This document shows positions 1-9,661 of a stretch of 64,000 nucleotides of DNA, in pieces. Location: positions 1 to 64,000 of the forward strand of contig ARYC01000819.1 of NCBI GenBank assembly GCA_000711775.1, in the 5' to 3' direction. The notes below the pieces were generated by a model that saw only the letters and a program-made list of their open reading frames with translations, was not told the DNA's origin and did no database searches. The translations under genes and the position numbers were made by a program. Position 1 is the stretch's first letter. The number at the start of each line of letters is the position of its first letter. The DNA comes from Oxytricha trifallax. Its lineage: Eukaryota; Ciliophora; Spirotrichea; Sporadotrichida; Oxytrichidae.

Positions 1-544
1 TAACTACCCTGAATTATCAGTGACAAACCTATATGACGATGCTATGAGTGATCCGGACGTAGCTCTCTACCTTCCATCAAAGCTACAGCTCTCTAATAAG
101 TTGCCAGAGAGAAAATTCTTCTTTGGTGTTCTTGCAACTCTGAAACCTGAGTACTTAAATGAAGTTATTTAAGAAGCTCACAAGAAACGATACAGCATCT
201 CTCCTGAAGAAAAAGAGCAGCAAGGTATTAAAATAAGTGATACCTGGCTGTAGGAACTTTTAAAACATCCTTTCATCTCAAGTAAGCTTAGTCTTCTAAC
301 TTTATAGAAAAATCTGGTACTGCTATATACTTGATGAAAGAGCGCAGCAAATTAAACAGAGAGAGAGAAGTCTCAAGTAAAACATGAATTGAGTAAGAGG
401 CTCATCAAAGATTTATAAAAGCCAGAAGAGATGAACATAGATGCAGGAGCTGGCACTAAGAGAAGAAACATAGGCCCAAGCAAGCCCTAAGAGGAAGAAA
501 AGAAAGAGAAGCCAAATCCCTTTACGGGCAAATTTAATATGTGA
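1..544 (+). CDS. TBE 22-kDa protein, 3' part
   Basis: C-terminal part of the small TBE-encoded protein, of unknown biochemical role. It aligns throughout with the complete copy at 56859-57649; both contain KLPER followed by FFFGVL, and both end in a Lys/Glu-rich tail closing with PF.G.FNM. The reading frame is kept only if a 26-nt GT...AG intron at 282-307 is removed. The tail begins NIDAGAGTKRRN. The stop is TGA at 542-544, only six bases from the transposase stop on the other strand, so the two genes are convergent. The 5' part is outside the window. Confidence 0.85.
282..307 (+). other. 26-nt spliceosomal intron in TBE 22-kDa gene
   Basis: Begins GTAAGC and ends TATAG. Removing it joins ...ATCTCAA to AAAATCTGG in the frame used on both sides. 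The other TBE copy has an intron of the same length at the same codon (57095-57120, minus strand) although the internal sequence differs. Confidence 0.8.
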
Positions 545-550
545 ACTTAT

Positions 551-1600
551 TCATTCATTTAAATCTAAAACTTATTTATATACACAAAATCTCCCTTCTC
601 TTGCGCATACTTTAGCTTTATCATCGCTGACTCTCTTAGCAGCACTCTTAATAAAATCTACTGTATCTATCTTTAAATCATGCATCAGATGGTAGAGCAG
701 CAATTTCTTATAATGACCTTTCAATAACCCCCAATATAATTCAATTCCATTGAACTAAGGGCTGTAAGGAACATTAAATACAGGTGTTATGTTTAGCCTT
801 TCATATTCCTTTCTTGAGTCTTTAGTTTTATGAACTGATAAGTTATCAACGAACAGAATAATCTCTTAGTCAGCGTATTTGTCTCTGAGTTATTGTAAGA
901 ACTTAATATATTATTCAGTCTTTATAGAGCGAGGGTGGATAACATAAGTCTCTAGGCCACTATCTTCACTGATTCCACCAAGGATTGCATGAGTTTATAT
1001 CTTAACTTTTTAGTCATAAACTTCTATATTACTATACCTCTTGTACCAAGACCTTGATATAAATGTATTGAATGTAAATACAGCTTCATCAGCGTGTATA
1101 AACTTTATATTATGCTCTTAAGACCTCTGCATTTAATCGAATATATAATTTAAATTATCCTTATAAAATGGAACATTAAAGTCAATCACTCTCTTAATGC
1201 GATTGACTGTCTTGTAAGATATTCCATTCTTTTTATATATGTTAGCTATCGATTAAGCAGAGATGTGAAGCTCAGGAAATTGGCGATGAAACATCACAGC
1301 CCTCTAGGCTAGAGAGAAATGAGCCCAGTATTTAAGAGTCTTATCATTAATAAGATATTCAATATGATGCTGCTAAAATTTTAAGGGTCTCTTAGGCTTA
1401 GAATTAAGATGCTATCTCTTTAAATTCAATGCTAAATGACAGTGAGACCTCACAGTTGCAGGAGATTTATGGAGTAGCCTTGCTATAGATGTATAATTCA
1501 GAACAGGCTTGAGTTATTCACTATATTCATCACATCCATATCGCAACTTAAACAATAAATCTATATACTCACTGTCATAAACAGACCCCAAACCTCGCAT
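551..1600 (-). CDS. TBE DDE transposase (42-kDa type), intact
   Basis: Transposase of the TBE/IS630-Tc1-like class, which cuts and joins DNA at the element's inverted repeats. TBE transposases are known to be needed for programmed genome rearrangement in Oxytricha. I read all 350 codons; only TAA and TAG (Gln) occur before the terminal TGA, so the copy is uninterrupted at 349 aa. The catalytic triad is visible: Asp in IHADEAVF, Asp in LFVDNLSVHK, and Glu in SPQFNGIELYW, with 34 residues between the second Asp and the Glu (DD34E). The N-terminal third resembles a helix-turn-helix DNA-binding region (inference). The start chosen is the ATG preceding RGLGSVYD, which matches the start region of the second TBE copy. 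Confidence 0.95.
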
Positions 1601-1722
1601 ATACTCACTTAAATTACTAATATTTAAACATTAAACCCCTACATAAACCCTATTAAAACCCTAATAAAGTATGCACTAATAGTCTACTTTTATCAATCAA
1701 AAACTCAATCAAACTACTGAAA

Positions 1723-1738
1723 GGGTTTTGGGGTTTTG
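1723..1738 (+). repeat. TBE terminal telomere-like repeat
   Basis: Reads GGGTTTTGGGGTTTTG outward and is followed by the target trinucleotide ATT. It lacks one G compared with the G4T4G4T4 end of the TBE at 59788-59803. Confidence 0.9.
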
Positions 1739-1741
1739 ATT

Positions 1742-2153
1742 GCAATACTAGAATTGATGATAATCCATCCAGATCATCTTATTCCTCAAACTAAGATATC
1801 TAATAAAGGAACCAAGTATAAAGTTAAAATAAACCTTATAGTCAATGTTAATATTGTGGGAATATGTCTTTTTTGAATCTTTCTGAGACTTGCATGTTTA
1901 CCAATTGCCCTTCGAAATATTTTTTTAATTAATTTTAATGCATGAATAAAAGTATATAAATATTTATAAGATAATTTATATAATTTTGTTTAAAAGTTCT
2001 ATAGCTAAGAATTTAAATTAGCAATATTTTCATAAGTAATTCAGATAAATCTAAATTTTAACTAAAAATAACAAATAATATAAATTTAAGTAATAGCAAA
2101 AGCAAAATAATATCTTGCTTCATAGCAATAGTTAAATAAGTCAAACCAATCTT
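1742..2153. other. AT-rich DNA, no gene seen
   Basis: Between the TBE end and the small Cys-rich ORF. Very AT-rich; I see no coding-like stretch in either strand. Confidence 0.5.
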
Positions 2154-2402
2154 ATGAAGGCTTATAATTAATAAGTATTTTATTGCAGTTATTGTGGAAA
2201 TAAGCAAGTTGCTTTGAATGGAGAAACATGCTATCCATGCAAAGATATAATAACGAAATTGAGTTAGTCTAATTTTGAATCTGACAATAATTTGCATTCA
2301 AACAGGTTTAGTTAGAAATGGAGATGTGCAAATATTAAATGCTAGAGAACACACGAAGGGCATTATATAGCTTGTATGTGTGGAGCTCTAAGAAAGTATT
2401 GA
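2154..2402 (+). CDS. Small Cys-rich (zinc-ribbon-like) protein or lone MDS
   Basis: An 82-codon ORF from ATG to TGA, with TAA/TAG codons throughout. It carries two CxxC pairs ten residues apart, CSYCGNK...TCYPCKD, then a second Cys cluster, WRCANIKC followed by ACMCG. CxxC-x10-CxxC is the spacing of a zinc ribbon, and the Trp-Cys pattern recalls RanBP2-type fingers, but no family is firmly recognised. It stands out in composition from the AT-rich DNA around it, so it is either a tiny gene or one MDS of a gene whose other parts I cannot find. Metal binding is inference from Cys spacing only. Confidence 0.45.
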
Positions 2403-4212
2403 TTATGTATAGAATTCTAAACTAAATTGATTTAATTTTAATTCTAAATTTTTTTTTCTAATTAATAATTGGTTTCAAACATATTAATAATTTTTAGAAT
2501 TTGCACTGATTAAATTTAGTTTCTTAAATCTATTTTTAATTCAAAAATTATTTTGTATTTTATTATTATTTTCTTTCGATATTTTAATAGAATAATTATG
2601 AGAATATAAACCATTATCCATTGAGTTACTTTATATATTTCAGAAATTTTAGTAAAATTAACTGAAAATGTCTTTGTTGGAGTTTCTATGAAAAACTAAG
2701 TCAAAAAAACTTGAAATAATATAATGTTTGATTTTTAAACCATAAAATTATTTTAATATTGTTGGTAATATTCCTTTCGTTATTTATTTTTTATTATTTA
2801 TTGAATTCATTTTAAATTTAAATTTCTAATAAATATATTTTTATACTTAGCACTAACGCTTTAAGATAAGATTTTCATTGCAAATTCCTGCTTATTTTTT
2901 AAATAAAAATAATTTCATCTGAAAATATGTTATGTTTAAGATTAGAATAAGTTTTCTTCTTGCCAATGATTATGACAAATTATTCTATTAATTATCTATA
3001 CATAAAAATATGAAAAATTTTTGAATTTTATTACTTATAAATGAAATTAATTGCTAAGATTTTTAATAATTTTACCACATTTACCGACTTTTTAGATTAA
3101 TTTTTCAATAAGTGAAATATGTTCTCAATATAGTTTTAATATTTTTAGGAATTTAATGACAATTATTAAAATTTATTGACTAATTCTTAAATCATCTATA
3201 TTTTTAATTCGACATAAAACGAAAAAAAGCCTGGTAAAGTATATTAATTTTAATTATTTTGTTCATATATTTTCTTGAAAATTTTATATTAATAAAAACC
3301 ATAAACTATTTATAATATTCACTAATTATCATACACTTAATAAATGTTTATGGAATTAAATTGACAATTATTATTTTCTATATTTAATTTAAATTTGATT
3401 AATTTGAAATTGTGCAAAAATTAGAATTCATTTATTAAAAAATTAGTTGAAATATGTAATGGTTATTAAAATACTATATGATTAGTTAAATTTCAATTAA
3501 TTAGAATTTATTTACATATTATTTTTTACAAGAACAAACTCTAAGAACTCGAAGATCTGGTACAAATAAAAAATAATATAATTTTATAAAATTAAAAGCC
3601 TTTGAAATTCTTTTTTTAAAAATGATATTTTTTTGAATTGCTTGTTACAAAAATTGGTTACTAAATCACGACTCTCATGTTTAAGAATTTTAAAATTGAT
3701 GTATTTAAAGGGTTTGGAAAAATTATTTAAAAAAATTCAATAAAAAGCTGCTGATCAAATCAATTCATGGAGAAGGTAAGGGTTGATGTGTAAGAGGTTA
3801 TTTGTAAAGCAAAAAAGGGATAGGTTAATATAATTATTTAAGTTCTTCTTGTATTTTTTTGAACAAAACCATTTTGCATTTACTCCTTATAAAAATAATG
3901 CAGATAAAAAAATCCAACTAAAATATGGTGTCTGGTATTAATCGAGAATTATTTATATATAATAGGAATTTAAAAATAAATTTTCGTTCTGAAACAATGC
4001 CAAATCCTTGCAACAATTTAAGCCTTAATAAGATGGCATGAATTAATTACAAACTTTCATAAAAAATTATAAATAAACATCTAAAACTATTGCTATAATG
4101 AATTTTTTTAAAAAAATATGATGTAATATTACTAATTTTAATACATAAACTTAAGATTAAACTATAAAAATTATAATTTACTTTATTTACTTAATTGCCT
4201 ACAATATGATTA
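2403..4212. other. AT-rich intergenic DNA
   Basis: About 1.8 kb of very AT-rich sequence with many homopolymer runs. The only weakly coding-like piece is a short Met-to-TGA run near 3768-3850; I do not call it a gene. It lies upstream of the MFS array. Confidence 0.5.
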
Positions 4213-4265
4213 ATGCATGTTAGGACAACCTTTTATATATTTAAAAATATCTATCAGATATACTT

Positions 4266-4554
4266 TCTAACTAACTTGGTGTTCGTGATTCCCTTGGGGA
4301 GGATGGCAGACAGGTTTAAGTACAAGTATTTGATAACAATTGTGACTTTGATTAAACTGGGATCAATTGGGTGTTTCTTCTTCCTGAGTGACCCTGCCAG
4401 TCTGATGACCACCATCGTCTACATTTTGATGGTGCTCACCCATGACAGTCAGAATCTGTTCACTGATGCTGTCTTCGCCAAGAACTTGCATAGAGACATC
4501 AGGGGGTCCATGCTTGCTATGTATTTGTTCACTTTAAAATATAATTATAAGTAA
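4266..4554 (+). pseudogene. Duplicated fragment of an MFS-transporter MDS
   Basis: Encodes LTNLVFVIPLGRMADRF and continues to DIRGSMLAMY. It is almost identical at DNA level to 8981-9236 inside the third array member, including synonymous positions and a higher GC content than its surroundings. Homology begins near 4266 and stops abruptly after GCTATGTA (about 4523). The matching upstream half of a transporter is absent. It looks like a recent partial copy, not a functional gene; use as an alternative MDS during rearrangement cannot be excluded. Confidence 0.75.
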
Positions 4555-4924
4555 TTTACTTTAAGATTGTAAATTTTAAGGAATAATTAATTTACATTGG
4601 AATAGAAATACAATTATAGTCTCTTAGTTCTTAATAAGGTATAACAATTATCTATAAATTTCTTACTAGATCTACAATTATAATATTGAATGATCAATAA
4701 TGAAATCAAATTATAAAAAAGATAATCAATATAACTTTATATTAAAGTTTGATATATTTTTTTATTTTGTAGCAAAAACATTCATTTTCTAAGTAGATTT
4801 AACATTAAAAAATAAATTAAATAGTTATTGTATTTTTTATAAATTTCTTTTAGAATTTGAATAATTTTCTAAACATTTTTATTTGTTTTTTTATCAATAC
4901 TAAAGCAAATTCTATACCGTATAT

Positions 4925-7215
4925 ATGAAACTAGAGAAGAAAATAAGTGAACAATTCTTACAAAGACAAAGTATTTTCTCGGATGATCTAAGGACAACAA
5001 GAGAGTATTCGAATTTTAATGAATCATTAATCACAAGCCAAACAAGCAACACATTCCTAAGCATGAACATTAAAAAAGGGTTCTCAAAAGCTAATGTTAT
5101 TGCTATTCCACTATTACAAATAATAGTCAACATTATATACTTAGGGGACTTTTCATTGTTTTAGTTTAACTTTTAAACATTTTTAAGAATTATATTGGAG
5201 ATTTCACTAAAATTTAACCCATAAAATTCTTCTTCACAACAGTGCAATTAATATTCTTGCTTTAGGATAATAATTAGGGGGGGGAAGTTTCCTGCACTTT
5301 TTTTAAAGTTTTTTTTCTCTACAAAAATAATTTTTATTACAATTATAAAGCAACTTCCGAACTGATTTTATATTGATTTAATTATACTTAATTTATTAAT
5401 CAATTAGTTAATATCTCTTTTTAGATTCCAATATCTGACATATTTCATCTGATATTTGTTGGTTTTTGGATCTTAGCAATTATATTGTTCTCTCATTTTT
5501 CAAAGTAATTTCAAGTATTGTATCCATTTGTTATTGAAATTATATTTCAATTTATTATGTTCTTTCAATACCTATTTAAAGTTAGACTATATTTTTTTAA
5601 CTACTTAAATGATGTATAAATATCCTCTTAATATTAGTGAGTTATAAAGAATTTTAATTTTATGATTTATATTAAATTTATTAAATTTTACATAAATTAA
5701 AAAAATAGTGCAGGAAACTTCCCCCCCATAATTACTATAACGTATCAAATGAGGAAATAGGGAGTGTTAGTAGCAATATAATATTTTACTCTATGGCTGT
5801 GTAAATATGTTCCTTGACTTTTATGGGAGCGATATTTGATATAATTGGAAGAAAGAAAACATTAAACTCTTAAATCATAGCATTATTTTAGTATAATTTT
5901 GATTCTTAAGTTTATTCTTTTGTCTAATTGGTTCTTCAATTAACCTAGTTTTGATGCCTCTCGGAGCTCCTCATGAAGCTCCCTATTTATACTTAATCTA
6001 TGAAAATTTAAAATTTAGTTTGTAAATTTTTTAATTGTTAAAATTGTTGAATAAGATGTGCTCTAGTATTATTTTCAGTAGGTCTAATAACTCACCCCTT
6101 AATAAACGACTATGTAAAAAAGGATTCTAGAGGGAAAGCAAGCTCTTTCCAGACCTTTGGAACATTAATTGGAGATTTGATAAACTTTACTGTAATTCTA
6201 ACTTTGTTTAAGAATTGCGACATTGGCTTGCAGTTTTAGATTATAGGATTTGTAATGTTTGGAGCAGCTTTTGCTTTGCTTTTCATGATAAAAGAACCAA
6301 ATAACTCAAAAGAACTTGATTAGACATTCGGAGATGTGACAGGAAGTTTTCTATATATTGAACAAACTAAAAAAACTAAGGGATAATAGTACAAAATGAT
6401 AGCTAGAAAGGTTTTCTAAGCATGTATTAAAAACAAAGTTATCCCTTTATGCTTTTTTGCTAATCAATTGCTAAAACTACATTCATTTATAAATAAAATT
6501 CTTATTCTTTTATTGAATATGGTTATAAGAAGCAACTAAGTGCTATTCTCAACTTATATGACCCTATGGACAACTAGTTTTATAGAATCTGGTTAAATAC
6601 AAGATCAGCAATCAGCTAAAGACATTATACAATAGTACAGTACTTTCTCAATTCTAGTAAACCTAGTTTTTGTGATACCACTTGGAAAAATAGCTGATAC
6701 CTTTAGATATAAACATTTGATAGCAATTGCTACACTTTTGAAAGTAATAGCTTTTAGTTCATTTATGTATCTCAAAAAACCAGATTCAATTCAAACTCAA
6801 ATAGTATATATCATGATGGTTTTGGGGCATACAGGCCAAAATTTATTCACTGATGCTGTATTCACTAAAAATCTGCCAAAAGATATTAGAGGGTCTCTAC
6901 TTAGCCTGTATTAATTGAGTGGAAGTGTAGGGGTTTTGATTTTTATCAAAATTAGTGGAACTATATATGACCTCTATGGACCTTAATATCCATTCTAAAA
7001 TAAATAAAATCAAATCATGTTTAATTTAATTTAAATTCTTATTAGTTGGATGCATGGACGTATTTTTCATGGTATGGCTATGCTTCATAATTTTCGTTTA
7101 TAAATTTGATTATCAGTTATATAGAATTTATTTGATTATAAATTAAAATAGGAATCAATATTATGTTAAATTATATCAAATAGATTTCTCTTTGATATTA
7201 TCTATTATTATTTGA
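4925..7215 (+). CDS. MFS-type transporter, array member A
   Basis: Member of a tandem family of polytopic membrane transporters of major-facilitator type; substrate unknown. Start ATG at 4925 gives a hydrophilic N-terminus of about 55 residues, then a first membrane segment (VIAIPLLQIIVNIIYL). The MFS motif-A loop is seen as GAIFDIIGRKKT, and a second copy in the other half as IPLGKIADTFRYK. Other family hallmarks are HPLINDYVKKDSRGKAS, LWTTSFIESG and NLFTDAVFTKNL...DIRGSL. The C-terminal membrane segment starts near 7040; the first in-frame TGA after it is 7213-7215. At least five IESs interrupt it, including a foldback element at 5277-5727. One junction, after GRKKTLNSQIIA near 5890, has two possible pointers, so the exact sequence there is uncertain. 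Confidence 0.85.
5277..5727. mobile_element. Foldback (MITE-like) element acting as IES
   Basis: 451 bp with inverted ends G8AAGTTTCCTGCACT and its complement ending in C7. It is flanked on both sides by ATAATTA (5270-5276 and 5728-5734). Removing the element plus one ATAATTA restores the reading ...LLQDNNYYNVSNEE, so the flanking repeat is at once target-duplication-like and the IES pointer. No coding capacity seen inside. Confidence 0.85.
6465..6518 (+). other. IES, 54 bp, pointer AAT
   Basis: Lies between CFFAN and MVIRSN of array member A and is absent at the same point in the paralogue at 7732-9452. Its length is a multiple of three and it has no in-frame TGA, so only comparison with paralogues reveals it. 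Confidence 0.6.
6997..7039 (+). other. IES, 43 bp, pointer ATTCT
   Basis: ATTCT occurs at 6992-6996 and 7035-7039. Excision joins GPQYPF to LLVGCMDVFF, matching YPFLFVGSLDALF in the next paralogue. Confidence 0.85.
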
Positions 7216-7731
7216 TAAAAAGATATAGTGATTTTTATTTTGAGTGTGAAGGAATATAAATTATCAATTTTTGAAAGATGACTTTAAAATATTATTTATG
7301 CCAACATCAAATTAATGTTGTTATTTTTTATTATATAATCTAAAGTATTTTGATTAAAATTAAAACTATTTATATTAGATAATAATGAAAACAAGGCTAT
7401 AATAAAAACACTTCGACAAATTGCACCATAATAAATTTCTTAAAGTATTTAAGTAGTTAGTATATAAATATACATCTCAAATTAATTTGAAATATTTTTA
7501 AATTATAATATTCTCAAAAGCTTCATAGGACTATTATGTTTATAATTAGTTTTATTAAAATTAATTTCAAATATATTTATAAAATTATAAAGATATAAAA
7601 TGAGCAATTACTAAAATGTAGATTCCCTCTCAGACTTAAAAATACCTCTCCTATAATAAACTAAATAACAATAAGAATAAGCATTGAACTAAGGAAATTA
7701 AAATTTTATTTAAAATGAGGAAAAATCATAA
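7216..7731. other. Intergenic AT-rich spacer
   Basis: Spacer between array members A and B. No coding-like sequence seen. Confidence 0.5.
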
Positions 7732-9452
7732 ATGTCATCAACATAGATTTAGAATCATAAAAACAAAAATTAAGGGAATAAAAGGTTTCTTGGAATGAAT
7801 ATAAAACACTAATTTACACCTATAAATGTCCTAGTAATTCCATTTATACAGTCTGTAATTACGATTATTGTATTTTTCTTTACAGTACAAATAATTTACA
7901 CATAGATTAAATAATACTTTTTAATTAGTCTCGTTATGAGAGTTTAATTTATAACTTGATAATAAGCACAATTATAATATAGGAATTATTATTAATTTTC
8001 AAATAATCTTCCTTCTAAAAGATCCACAATTTTACAATGTCTCTCAAGAGGATATTGGGAGTTTAAGCAGCGATATGATATTTTACAGTATGTTCGTACA
8101 AATGCTTGCTGTAATTTTAATTGGCTATATCTATGACATTTTCGGAAGAAAATTTACTGTAAACTATAACATAATAAGATATGAGGTTTTTCCTTTAATT
8201 TTTTGAAAACAATTAAAAATATGTTCATAATCTAAGTTTATTTGGATGTTTCCTTGGTAGTGGCGTAGTTATGATAATTGCACCAATGGGTGCACCATCT
8301 GCAAGTCCTTATATGCATTTGAATAGATGTTTATTCGTAATCTTTAACATTGGTTTGGTAGTCCACCCTTTTATAAATGACTACATTTAAAAGGATTCCA
8401 GGGGCAAAGCAAGTGCATTGCAAACTCTTGGTTCAATAACAGGGGATATAGTCAATTACTTAATAATTTTGCAATTAATTAAGAATCTCAGCATAGGCGC
8501 ACAATTTTAAGTGGTTGGTGTACTAGTCATAATTGCTGCTTTTCTAATTCTACTGTTCATTACTGAGCCATAATTGCATAAAAATAGAAATAAGAATCTG
8601 TCTCAACAGATATAGAGTGTATTTAAAAATAAATAAATGTGTTAATTTAATTTTTAAGTGCAACCAGCTTATAGATTAATGAGAGAAGTCAAATTAATAA
8701 TGAAGTTTCAGTTGTATATTAAGACGAAAGTGTGTTAACTAAAGCCAAGAAATTGACTAAGCATTTGCTTTGGTCATGCGTGAATTAATGCATCATACCT
8801 CTTTGCTTTTTTAGCAATGTTGTCGTGAGATGTAATATTATTTTGCTGTCATCATTTATGACATTGTGGACAACTAGTTATATTGGGAAAGGTATTAGCG
8901 ATGAAAGAATGGCTATATTTTTAAATGTTTTTAATAAATGTGGCTTAAGATATAGTATAACAGTACAGTACCTACTCGGTGCTAACGAACCTAGTGTTCG
9001 TAATTCCCCTGGGGAGGATGGCAGACAGGTTTAAGTACAAGCACTTGATAACAATTGTGACTTTGATTAAACTGGGATAAATTGGGTGTTTCTTCTTCCT
9101 GACCACCCCTGCCAGTCTGATGACCACAATTGTATACATCTTGATGGTGCTCACCCATGCCAGTCAGAATCTCTTCACTGATGCTGTCTTCGCCAAGAAC
9201 CTGCACAGAGACATTAGGGGGTCCATGCTTGCTATGTACTAACTTAGTGGTAGTGTTGGAGTTTTAGTATTTACTAAGGTAGGAGCATTGATGTATGATT
9301 AATTAGGCCCTTCCTACCCATTTTTATTTGTTGGAAGTCTAGATGCGTTATTCTTGATATCGTAAAAAAAAATTAAATAAAAATTATAATTAATATGCTT
9401 TTTAATGATATGGCTTTTGATTATCGTTGTATTTAAGAAGTTTGATTAATGA
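7732..9452 (+). CDS. MFS-type transporter, array member B
   Basis: The best-resolved member of the transporter array. ATG at 7732 is followed by an N-terminal tail and the membrane segment VLVIPFIQSVITIIVFFFT. Motif A appears as GYIYDIFGRKFT and, in the second half, IPLGRMADRFKYK. Five IESs were placed by pointer repeats, and each restores one continuous frame: CAAATAAT, ATAA, TATAGA, TGGCT and TGATAT. The C-terminus is a final membrane segment ending VVFKKFDQ and TGA at 9450-9452. The last large MDS has a near-identical partial copy at 4266-4523. Substrate not predictable; MFS assignment rests on the motif-A loops and repeated hydrophobic segments. Confidence 0.88.
7896..8007 (+). other. IES, 112 bp, pointer CAAATAAT
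   Basis: Pointer copies at 7888-7895 and 8000-8007; excision gives FFFTVQIIFLLKDPQFYNVS. Confidence 0.9.
8170..8230 (+). other. IES, 61 bp, pointer ATAA
   Basis: Pointer copies at 8166-8169 and 8227-8230; excision gives FTVNYNLSLFGCFLGSG in frame. Confidence 0.75.
8617..8675 (+). other. IES, 59 bp, pointer TATAGA
   Basis: Pointer copies at 8611-8616 and 8670-8675; excision joins NLSQQIQ to INERSQINNE. Confidence 0.85.
8915..8945 (+). other. IES, 31 bp, pointer TGGCT
   Basis: Pointer copies at 8910-8914 and 8941-8945; excision gives SDERMAQDIVQQYST, aligned with the paralogue's SAKDIIQQYST. Among the shortest IESs here. Confidence 0.88.
9361..9411 (+). other. IES, 51 bp, pointer TGATAT
   Basis: Pointer copies at 9355-9360 and 9406-9411; excision joins LDALFLI to WLLIIVVF. 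Confidence 0.88.
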
Positions 9453-9661
9453 AATTATTTTCTATAATTACCCTTAATTATAAAATATACAAAAAAGGTT
9501 GTTAAAGAATTTTGAAATATATTTATTTATTTTCTAACTTAGTTAATTAATCTGTTTATTCTTTAGTTTACCTATCAGAAATATCTAAAAATTTAATAAT
9601 AAATTAATGGCTATATATTAATTACCATCAATAATCAGAATTATAAATTTGTTAATTTTAA

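Larger units (their letters stand above)
1..1738 (-). mobile_element. TBE transposon, right-hand part (cut by window edge)
   Basis: Terminal part of a telomere-bearing element, the DNA transposon family of Oxytricha germline genomes. The outer end at 1723-1738 is a G4T4-type telomeric repeat, and the next three bases (1739-1741, ATT) match the ANT target known for TBEs. Inside are the transposase gene (minus strand) and, convergent with it, the 22-kDa gene. The 57-kDa gene and the other inverted repeat lie left of the window. It is opposite in orientation to the full TBE at 55686-59803 and clearly diverged from it in sequence. Confidence 0.93.
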
